A DNA stretch of 38,075 nt from Bacteroidetes bacterium ADurb.Bin174. GTDB taxonomy: Bacteria > Bacteroidota > Bacteroidia > Bacteroidales > Paludibacteraceae. The notes under the pieces were generated by a model. The model did not search any database, was not told the DNA's origin, and saw nothing but the letters and a program-made list of their open reading frames with translations. Position 1 is the first letter of the stretch. Every line of letters starts with the position of its first letter. Shown here one piece after another: positions 6,655-11,969 of this stretch. The stretch covers positions 1 to 38,075 of the forward strand of contig MWCX01000037.1 in the NCBI GenBank assembly GCA_002070265.1, in the 5' to 3' direction. Both the position numbers and the translations under genes were made by a program.

Positions 6655-7437
6655 ATGTTATCTGAATCTTATGCACTTGTAACGGGGGCGAGTTCCGGAA
6701 TTGGTGTTCACTACGCAATAGAGTTGGCAAAACGCGGTTATAACCTGATTTTAGTGAGCAACGAGGAAGCAATTCACGAGGTGGGAAAATCAATTTCTAT
6801 CAATTACAACAGTTTAATAAAGGTTTCAACGCTTGTTATTGACCTTGGGCAACATGATGCGGCAAAACACCTATACGAATGGTGTAAACAAAACAGTTTC
6901 AACGTTGAAGTGTTGGTAAACAACGCGGGCATATATAAAAACAGCGATTTTATTGAAACATCTGAAGCTTTTAACATACTTCAAACCCACTTGCACATCA
7001 CAACTCCAGTAATGTTGTGCTACTATTTTGGAAAAGAAATGTGCGAACGCGGACGTGGTTTTATTTTAAATTGCTCATCAATCACGGCACATATGCCTGT
7101 TCAACGATTGGCTCTTTACGGTTCGAGTAAACGTTTTCTGAAAAACTTTTCGCGCTCACTACACATTGAACTCATTGGTAAAGGTGTTGGGGTTACCACC
7201 GTATGTCCGGGCGCAGTGGCAACCGACCTCTATCAGCTAAGTAGTAAAAGCAAGAAAATAGGTACAAAAATCGGATACATCATCACACCCGAAAAACTTG
7301 CAAAACGTGCATTGAAAAAGATGTTCCGCAAAAAAGTGCTCTACATTCCGTGGTGGGGAAATCGCATCTTTATCGCAATTATTGCCGCTATCCCAACGTG
7401 GTTGCTGAGGTATATAAGGAAAAGAGGGATATATTAA
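6655..7437 (+). CDS. Short-chain dehydrogenase/reductase (classical SDR)
   Basis: A 260-residue protein with the Rossmann nucleotide motif TGASSGIG near residue 11, NNAG in VEVLVNNAGIY, a catalytic Ser in LNCSSITA and the YGSSK (YxxxK) pair. The loop after the first strand, with SNE, does not clearly decide NADH versus NADPH. The last ~25 residues (IFIAIIAAIPTWLLRYI) are hydrophobic, suggesting membrane association. Substrate unknown. The gene lies exactly between two solitary CRISPR-like repeats in the same orientation: E2 ends 26 bp before the start and E3 begins 24 bp after the stop. The TATCTTTG of E2 is the only promoter-like box found upstream. Confidence 0.9.
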   Translation: MLSESYALVTGASSGIGVHYAIELAKRGYNLILVSNEEAIHEVGKSISINYNSLIKVSTLVIDLGQHDAAKHLYEWCKQNSFNVEVLVNNAGIYKNSDFIETSEAFNILQTHLHITTPVMLCYYFGKEMCERGRGFILNCSSITAHMPVQRLALYGSSKRFLKNFSRSLHIELIGKGVGVTTVCPGAVATDLYQLSSKSKKIGTKIGYIITPEKLAKRALKKMFRKKVLYIPWWGNRIFIAIIAAIPTWLLRYIRKRGIY

Positions 7438-7460
7438 ATTACGTCATCGGCTTGCTGTTA

Positions 7461-7506
7461 GTTATGAATTGCTTTCAAAAATTGTATCTTTGACATTCTG
7501 AACAAC
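7461..7506 (+). repeat. Solitary CRISPR-repeat-like element E3
   Basis: A 46-bp near-copy of the array repeat: two substitutions (G4A, T35C) and one A missing from the A6 run. TATCTTTG is at 7485-7492. No second repeat and no plus-strand gene follow within 700 bp. It should pair with the tracrRNA anti-repeat almost as well as true repeats do. Confidence 0.92.
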
Positions 7507-7603
7507 GCAGACATTGTGTTTTTTGAGTTTACGAAAGAAATAAATAGGATTCACCTAGAGTTTGATTTGGTATTCAATAAAAATGAAATACGATCTTAAT
7601 TTG

Positions 7604-7966
7604 TTATTCCAATTTTCTTTTCATAAGAAAATGATACACATTTGTATTACCCATGGTAACGGCGTAAGCTTGTACAAACTCCCACCCCTGTGTCCCCATA
7701 TAGTTGAGTGCATCTATCATGGAGTTGAATTTAATTGCTTTGCCGTCCTCTTCTTTTATAACACGTTTGGAATACTGATTCCAAAATGATACTTCCTGTC
7801 CGTAATCTACCTGAATTCTGACTTTGGTAGATAAAATACTAGATGTACTACCTACTATTTCACAGTATTGGTACTTGGATTCATTTGACTGAATTGAATC
7901 GTTGGTTTGTGCTTTTAAGTTTGTTGCTAAAAACACTAAAACTGCAATAAATAATACTTTTTTCAT
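7604..7966 (-). CDS. Small secreted protein of unknown function
   Basis: A 120-residue protein with a Sec signal peptide (MKKVLFIAVLVFLATNLKAQ, cleavage probably after KAQ, a common Bacteroidetes end). The mature part has a YQYCEIVGS strand, an IQVDYGQEVSFW strand and a C-terminal block DALNYMGTQGWEFVQAYAV then YHFLMKRK. The LNxMGxxGWEFV pattern resembles the DUF4177-type end seen in many small Bacteroidetes proteins. No catalytic residues are recognised. TATATTTG on the minus strand at 8009-8016 is a candidate promoter. It is alone between solitary repeats E3 and E4. Confidence 0.75.
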   Translation of the reverse strand: MKKVLFIAVLVFLATNLKAQTNDSIQSNESKYQYCEIVGSTSSILSTKVRIQVDYGQEVSFWNQYSKRVIKEEDGKAIKFNSMIDALNYMGTQGWEFVQAYAVTMGNTNVYHFLMKRKLE

Positions 7967-8083
7967 AATGCTAAAAATTAAATAAGTTCATTAAAAAATG
8001 GAGAGATACAAATATAGTGAATACTTTAATACAAAATATTTTGATAAGTATTTTTTACAAAATCCACATACTCATAAACGGTT

Positions 8084-8130
8084 GTTGTAAATTGCTTTCA
8101 AAAAATTATATCTTTGACATTCCGAACAAC
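8084..8130 (+). repeat. Solitary CRISPR-repeat-like element E4
   Basis: A full 47-bp match with four substitutions (G6A, G25A, T35C, T40C). It shares G6A with the last repeat of the array. TATCTTTG is at 8109-8116. The bases just after it, TTATGTGTT, are the same as those after E1. The gap 7967-8288 holds this element and the higBA promoter and nothing else I recognise. Confidence 0.92.
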
Positions 8131-8237
8131 TTATGTGTTCTATCGAAAAGCAAGGAAGTTTAAAAGGGTTTTCGATAACATTTTTACCTTTTATCTAAAA
8201 ATTTTGGCAATTATATACAAATTTACACTCAAAATAA

Positions 8238-8268
8238 TTGTATGTTTGTAACTAATTAGTTACATTTG
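8238..8268 (+). promoter_or_regulatory. Promoter with 16-bp palindromic operator for the HigBA-like module
   Basis: TTG (8238-8240), 20 bp, TACATTTG (8261-8268) is a close match to the Bacteroidetes promoter. GTAACTAATTAGTTAC (8248-8263) is a perfect palindrome filling the spacer and running into the -7 box. It is a likely operator for the XRE protein at 8387-8680. Confidence 0.75.
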
Positions 8269-8288
8269 TGGCGTCAAATAATTCTGTT

Positions 8289-8390
8289 ATGCGAGAGATA
8301 TTTAAAACACTCGAGTTTGAAACATTTTTGAGCGAATTAGACGATAGAACAAGGAGTAAGTTTGATTATGCCATACAATTACGATTATGA
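8289..8390 (+). pseudogene. Truncated HigB/RelE-type toxin
   Basis: A 33-residue reading frame, MREIFKTLEFETF then LSELDDRTRSKFDYAIQLRL, followed by a stop overlapping the antitoxin start (ATGA overlap). It resembles the N terminus of phage-Gp49-like HigB toxins, whose full length is about 100-120 residues. The catalytic C-terminal part is absent, and the frame jumps directly to the antitoxin junction. This suggests an internal deletion that kept the operon structure. The toxin is probably inactive. Confidence 0.65.
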
Positions 8391-8680
8391 ATACTAATAA
8401 ACGCAAACTGATAAGTGTAAATAAGGAATTTGATAAAAAATATGGCGTTACAGGAAGCGATACCCGCTCGGAATTTAATGCAAAAGCAATGGCTTGGTAT
8501 TATGGGGAAATACTGCGTGAAAAACGTATAGAAATGAAGATAACACAACAGGAACTCTCGGAACGTACCGGATTAAAACGCACCTATATATCCCGTATTG
8601 AAAGGGGCGAAACAGATATGCAACTATCCAGCCTGATACGCATATCCCGAGCGTTAAATTTAAAATTTGGGTTAGTGTAA
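8387..8680 (+). CDS. higA: HigA-like XRE antitoxin
   Basis: A 97-residue protein. The C-terminal 60 residues form an XRE helix-turn-helix: GEILREKRIEMKITQQEL, SERTGLKRTYISRIERGE, then a helix with LIRISRALNL. The N-terminal part is basic with SDTRSEFNAKAMAWYYGE, typical of antitoxins paired with Gp49-like toxins. It probably binds the palindrome at 8248-8263 and represses its own operon. With the toxin truncated, the module may survive only as a repressor. Overlaps the remnant toxin stop by 4 bp. Confidence 0.85.
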   Translation: MNTNKRKLISVNKEFDKKYGVTGSDTRSEFNAKAMAWYYGEILREKRIEMKITQQELSERTGLKRTYISRIERGETDMQLSSLIRISRALNLKFGLV

Positions 8681-8817
8681 GGGATTGTTCTTTTTTGAAA
8701 GCTTTACTCCAAGTGCAAAATCAATTTTTGACAATATAAATGAGAAGTATAATTGAAATATCTTAACTCGGGGAATGATGCAAGGGCGGACCTTGCTAAA
8801 ATATAGGAGAAAGAATT

Positions 8818-9597
8818 ATGAAAAATGTAGTAATTACCGGTGCTTCATCAGGAATCGGACTAGCAACTGCGAAGCTTTTTGTAAAAAAAAGCTACCAAGT
8901 GTACTGCTTAAGTCGTAGACCTTGTGACCTTAAAAAGGTAATCAACATTAAGTGCGACATTACAGACGAACAGCAGGTAAAAGAAGCGTTCGAGCAAATT
9001 CCGAAAATTGATGTTTTACTCAATAATGCGGGATATGGAATTTCAGGCGCAACTGAATTTACAGAACTTTCAGAAATGAGAAATCAGTTCGAACTCAACG
9101 TATTTGCTCACATGACTGTAACAAAAGCAGCTCTTCCAAAACTTAAGGAATCAAAAGGAAAGATCATATTCATTTCATCTGCGGCGGCACTTTTTGCAAT
9201 TCCGTTTCAGGCGTTCTATTCAGCTACAAAGGCAGCTATTGAGGCCCTTGCAGCAGCTCTTAAGAACGAGCTTAAGATGTTTGGTGTGGATGTTTCATGC
9301 GTACGTCTCGGTGACGTTAAGACTGACTTTACAGCACAGCGTGCAAAGAACTTCGTAGGTGATGATGAATATGACGGACTCATCAGCAGAAGTATTGCGG
9401 TTATGGAAAGAGACGAGCAAAACGGCATGTCTGCAAAGACTGTAGCAAAGGCTCTTTACAAGCTTTCACGTAAAAAGAGAATGCCGGTAATGATTACTGT
9501 TGGACTCCGGTATCAGTTCCTTGTATTTCTCAACAACCTTGTTCCAATGAACATAGTAAACAAAATCATTGGTACGATGTATATGCCTAAGAAATAA
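8818..9597 (+). CDS. Short-chain dehydrogenase/reductase, probably acquired
   Basis: A 259-residue classical SDR: TGASSGIG at residue 8, a CLSRRP loop (Arg after the second strand, favouring NADP), CDITDE, LLNNAGYG, an ISSAAA catalytic-Ser strand and YSATK. Substrate unknown. Unlike its neighbours it has a strong Shine-Dalgarno sequence (AGGAGA, 7 bp before ATG), uses many AAG, CTT and GAG codons, and has TTGACA (8728-8733) and TATAAT (8748-8753) upstream, although only 14 bp apart. These features point to transfer from a non-Bacteroidetes donor. A terminator-like hairpin follows. Only distantly related to the SDR at 6655. Confidence 0.88.
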   Translation: MKNVVITGASSGIGLATAKLFVKKSYQVYCLSRRPCDLKKVINIKCDITDEQQVKEAFEQIPKIDVLLNNAGYGISGATEFTELSEMRNQFELNVFAHMTVTKAALPKLKESKGKIIFISSAAALFAIPFQAFYSATKAAIEALAAALKNELKMFGVDVSCVRLGDVKTDFTAQRAKNFVGDDEYDGLISRSIAVMERDEQNGMSAKTVAKALYKLSRKKRMPVMITVGLRYQFLVFLNNLVPMNIVNKIIGTMYMPKK

Positions 9598-9617
9598 AAG
9601 AATAAACTAGAAAAAGG

Positions 9618-9651
9618 AGGCTGTCTCAAAACAAGACGGCTATTTTTTTTT
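9618..9651 (+). terminator. Rho-independent terminator after the second SDR gene
   Basis: GCTGTCT (9620-9626) and AGACGGC (9634-9640) form a 7-bp stem with one G-U pair, followed by a T-tract. The left arm GGCTGTCTCAAAAC also resembles the start of the dispersed hairpin elements. The rest of 9652-9845 shows only a candidate TAAATTTG box at 9756-9763 for the next gene. Confidence 0.68.
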
Positions 9652-9845
9652 AAAAATGTGGCGAATTCGTATCTCGTAACCAAAACATAATAAAGAAAAA
9701 CAGCATCGCAAACAAAAGGACAAAAAGAGCAGCAGTAATTTCCAATTTTATTTTCTAAATTTGTGCTTTTTAAATGAAATAACTTTTTATCGTTTTTACT
9801 ACCCAAAAGAGTTTCCTTTAGGGATTTAGGGGATTTGATTTTTTT

Positions 9846-10853
9846 ATGAACCAAGATAAAGGCAATATAATAGTTTACAATACCGAAGACGGCAATGCAA
9901 AAATTGAAGTTCGTCTTGAAAATGAAAATGTGTGGCTTACGCAACAACAAATGGCAGAGCTTTATCAGTCGTCAAGAACAAACATTGTTGAACACATCAA
10001 ACATATTTATGAGGAACAAGAATTAGATGAAAGTTCAACCTGTCGGAAATTCCGACAAGTTCAAACCGAAGGTAAACGACAAGTTAGTAGAGAAATGCCT
10101 TTTTATAATCTTGATATGATTATCTCCTTGGGTTACCGTATAAAATCTCGCATAGCTACGAAGTTCAGAATATGGGCTACTGAAAGGCTGAAAGAGTACA
10201 TTGTCAAAGGTTTTACAATGGATGATGAACGGTTGAAAAATCTTGGAGGTGGTAACTATTGGCATGAATTGCTCGACCGCATCCGGGACATACGTTCATC
10301 CGAAAAAGTAATGTACAGGCAAGTTCTTGACTTATACGCTACAAGTGTAGATTACGACCCAAAGTCGGAAATATCCATTGAGTTTTTTAAGGTTGTGCAA
10401 AACAAACTGCATTACGCTACGCATGGACATACGGCTTCCGAAATTATATACAACCGTGCCGATAGCGAAAAACCGTTTATGGGATTAACCGTATTTCCCG
10501 GCGAACAACCTACAATGAAAGATATTGTCATTGCCAAAAATTACTTAAGCGAAGATGAACTAAAAATCTTGAATAGTTTAGTGTCAGGGTACTTCGATTT
10601 CGCAGAGATACAAGCAATGAAACGAAAACCGATGTATATGAGAGACTACGTCACACAGCTTGATAACGTACTTTCTGCCACGGGCGAAAGCCTATTGCAA
10701 AATGCCGGAACCATAAGTCACCAAAAGGCGATAAATAAAGCAAAAGCTGAATACCGGAAATACCAAGTGAAAACACTGTCACCTGTGGAAAAAGCTTACC
10801 TGGAAAACCTAAAAACAACGCAAAAAACAATCGAAAAGAGAAATAAGAAATAA
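9846..10853 (+). CDS. RhuM-family protein (virulence_RhuM, COG3943)
   Basis: A 335-residue protein with the family layout: NIIVYNTEDGNAKIEVRLENE, then VWLTQQQMAELYQSSRTNI (a helix-turn-helix-like unit), EGKRQVSREMPFYNLDMI, SLGYRIKSRIATKFRIWAT, and a C-terminal half with DPKSEISIEFFKVVQNKLHY and a Fic/DOC-like helical tail. The role is not established; members are frequent in genomic islands near restriction and abortive-infection genes. It sits between the TA and SDR cluster and the phage fragments. Element E5 begins 35 bp after its stop. Confidence 0.88.
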   Translation: MNQDKGNIIVYNTEDGNAKIEVRLENENVWLTQQQMAELYQSSRTNIVEHIKHIYEEQELDESSTCRKFRQVQTEGKRQVSREMPFYNLDMIISLGYRIKSRIATKFRIWATERLKEYIVKGFTMDDERLKNLGGGNYWHELLDRIRDIRSSEKVMYRQVLDLYATSVDYDPKSEISIEFFKVVQNKLHYATHGHTASEIIYNRADSEKPFMGLTVFPGEQPTMKDIVIAKNYLSEDELKILNSLVSGYFDFAEIQAMKRKPMYMRDYVTQLDNVLSATGESLLQNAGTISHQKAINKAKAEYRKYQVKTLSPVEKAYLENLKTTQKTIEKRNKK

Positions 10854-10888
10854 TAGGCAAACAGATAAAAAAGCGTTCGGATGATGGT

Positions 10889-10934
10889 GATATGAATTAC
10901 TTTTAAAAAATTTATCTTTGATATTCTGAACAAC
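10889..10934 (+). repeat. Solitary CRISPR-repeat-like element E5
   Basis: A 46-bp near-copy of the array repeat: four substitutions (T2A, G4A, G11A, C16T) and loss of G25. TATCTTTG is at 10913-10920. The last 22 bp are identical to the array repeat. It directly abuts a minus-strand phage-gene fragment on its right. Confidence 0.9.
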
Positions 10935-11084
10935 TTTTGGTCGCTTGCTCTCAAGCATTACATCGTGCTTGTCAGCGTCCCAACCAGATAGTAATTCTCC
11001 AGTGTTGGGTAGCGTGGCAATGCGTTTCTTTAATGCCTCTATCCTTTCGGCTATTTCTAATTTATTGATTTTTTCGAGTGTCAT
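10935..11084 (-). pseudogene. N-terminal fragment of a phage structural (portal-like) gene
   Basis: About 50 residues from an ATG at 11084: MTLEKINKLEIAERIEALKK, then a RIATLPNTGELLSG stretch and WDADKHDVMLESKRP. After this the frame runs straight into solitary repeat E5 and has no gene-like continuation. The WDxxKHDVM...KRP pattern is reminiscent of the N termini of Bacteroidetes phage portal/capsid proteins. That is a recollection of style, not a verified hit. Its position downstream of the terminase fragment on the same strand fits the terminase-portal order of phages. Confidence 0.4.
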
Positions 11085-11100
11085 TATTTTATTGAAAATA

Positions 11101-11132
11101 TTTGCGTAATATACAAATGTTTATTATTTTTG
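11101..11132 (+). promoter_or_regulatory. Promoter of the DUF4160/DUF2442 pair
   Basis: TTTG (11101-11104), 20 bp, TATTTTTG (11125-11132): full match to the Bacteroidetes pattern, 22 bp before the DUF4160 start. Confidence 0.7.
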
Positions 11133-11154
11133 CGATGTTAAAAAGTTTATCATT

Positions 11155-11388
11155 ATGCCTACTTTATTTTTTAGTTACGGTTTTCGATTTTTCTTTTTTT
11201 TGTTAGACCACGAACTTATCCACATCCATGTTGAAGGCTCATCGGGTGATGCTGTTTTTAATGTTGTGCCTGAAATAGAGCTACGTGAAAATAACGGTTT
11301 AACCGCATCTGAATTAAAGAAAGTACGCCAAGCTATTATAGAAAATCGTGAAGTAATTATCGACCGTTGGAATGAACTTAAAGATTAA
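11155..11388 (+). CDS. DUF4160 family protein
   Basis: A 77-residue protein. The N terminus MPTLFFSYGFRFFFF, followed by DHELIHIHVEGSSGDAVFNV, matches the DUF4160 pattern (MPxI...G..i.f...H.P.HvHv). The C-terminal helix (TASELKKVRQAIIENREVII) closes the fold. The conserved histidines (HELIHIHV) could bind metal or act in catalysis, but no function is established. It is followed 5 bp later by a DUF2442 gene, a pair common in bacterial islands with toxin-antitoxin-like behaviour. The Phe-rich stretch at residues 5-16 is unusually hydrophobic for the family. Confidence 0.82.
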   Translation: MPTLFFSYGFRFFFFLLDHELIHIHVEGSSGDAVFNVVPEIELRENNGLTASELKKVRQAIIENREVIIDRWNELKD

Positions 11389-11393
11389 TCAAT

Positions 11394-11825
11394 ATGCAAG
11401 CAATTAAAATCACTTTTGACAATCAATACGCCCATCTTCACACCGAGTCGGGTAAGATTGGACGTTTACCGTTATCCTGCTCTCCACGTTTGGCACGTGC
11501 TACGGACGAGGAGCGCAACGACTATCGTTTTATGCGTAACGGTGTGCATTGGAATGCTATAGACGAGGATATTCGTTTTGAAACATTCTTTGAGTTTCCG
11601 CCCGAAAGTACGGCTGACAAATTAGGTGCTGTTCCTGCTTTTCTTTCCGTATCTTATTTGGCTCAACGTTTCTTTGGTAAATCCCGCTCTTGGCTACATA
11701 ATAAACTGCGTGGTAATCTCAATAACGGTAAACCCAATGAACTTACGGATAAAGAAAGAAAAGAGCTCAAAAATGCACTTCTTACAATTGCTGATGAAAT
11801 AAGGCTTTCCGCTGAAAATCTTTGA
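11394..11825 (+). CDS. DUF2442 family protein with helical C-terminal extension
   Basis: A 143-residue protein. The N-terminal ~65 residues are DUF2442: a KITFDNQYAHLHTESGKI strand pair, LPLSCSPRLARATDEERNDY and HWNAIDEDIRFETFF. The C-terminal part (VSYLAQRFFGKSRSWLHNK, then a Lys/Glu-rich helix with LTDKERKELKNAL) looks like a DNA-binding helix-turn-helix of the type seen in Bacteroidetes regulators. With DUF4160 upstream it forms a likely two-gene module, this member possibly the antitoxin or regulator. Its stop coincides with the place where the antisense terminase fragment loses its match. Confidence 0.82.
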   Translation: MQAIKITFDNQYAHLHTESGKIGRLPLSCSPRLARATDEERNDYRFMRNGVHWNAIDEDIRFETFFEFPPESTADKLGAVPAFLSVSYLAQRFFGKSRSWLHNKLRGNLNNGKPNELTDKERKELKNALLTIADEIRLSAENL

Positions 11826-11964
11826 TAAAATATTCCTGTTATATCTACTTTATTTTTGTTACGCCCTATCACCTCATTTAATATCACATACCGCACGGCA
11901 TCGACTATATAATCGTCGCCCGGCTTTGGTACGTTCAACTGATTGCCGTCTTTATCTTTATCCT
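11826..11964 (-). pseudogene. C-terminal fragment of a phage terminase large subunit
   Basis: Read on the minus strand from a stop just inside the first CRISPR repeat border: DKDKDGNQLNVPKPGDDY, then IVDAVRYVILNEVIG, RNKNKVDITGIFY. The DGxxxNxP...DDxxxDAxRY pattern is typical of the end of the RNase H-like nuclease domain of large terminases, where the DAxRY Asp helps bind metal. No start or upstream domains are present and the frame has no natural end, since it continues antisense into the DUF2442 gene. It occupies the place where a CRISPR leader would be expected. Confidence 0.6.
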
Positions 11965-11969
11965 AAACA

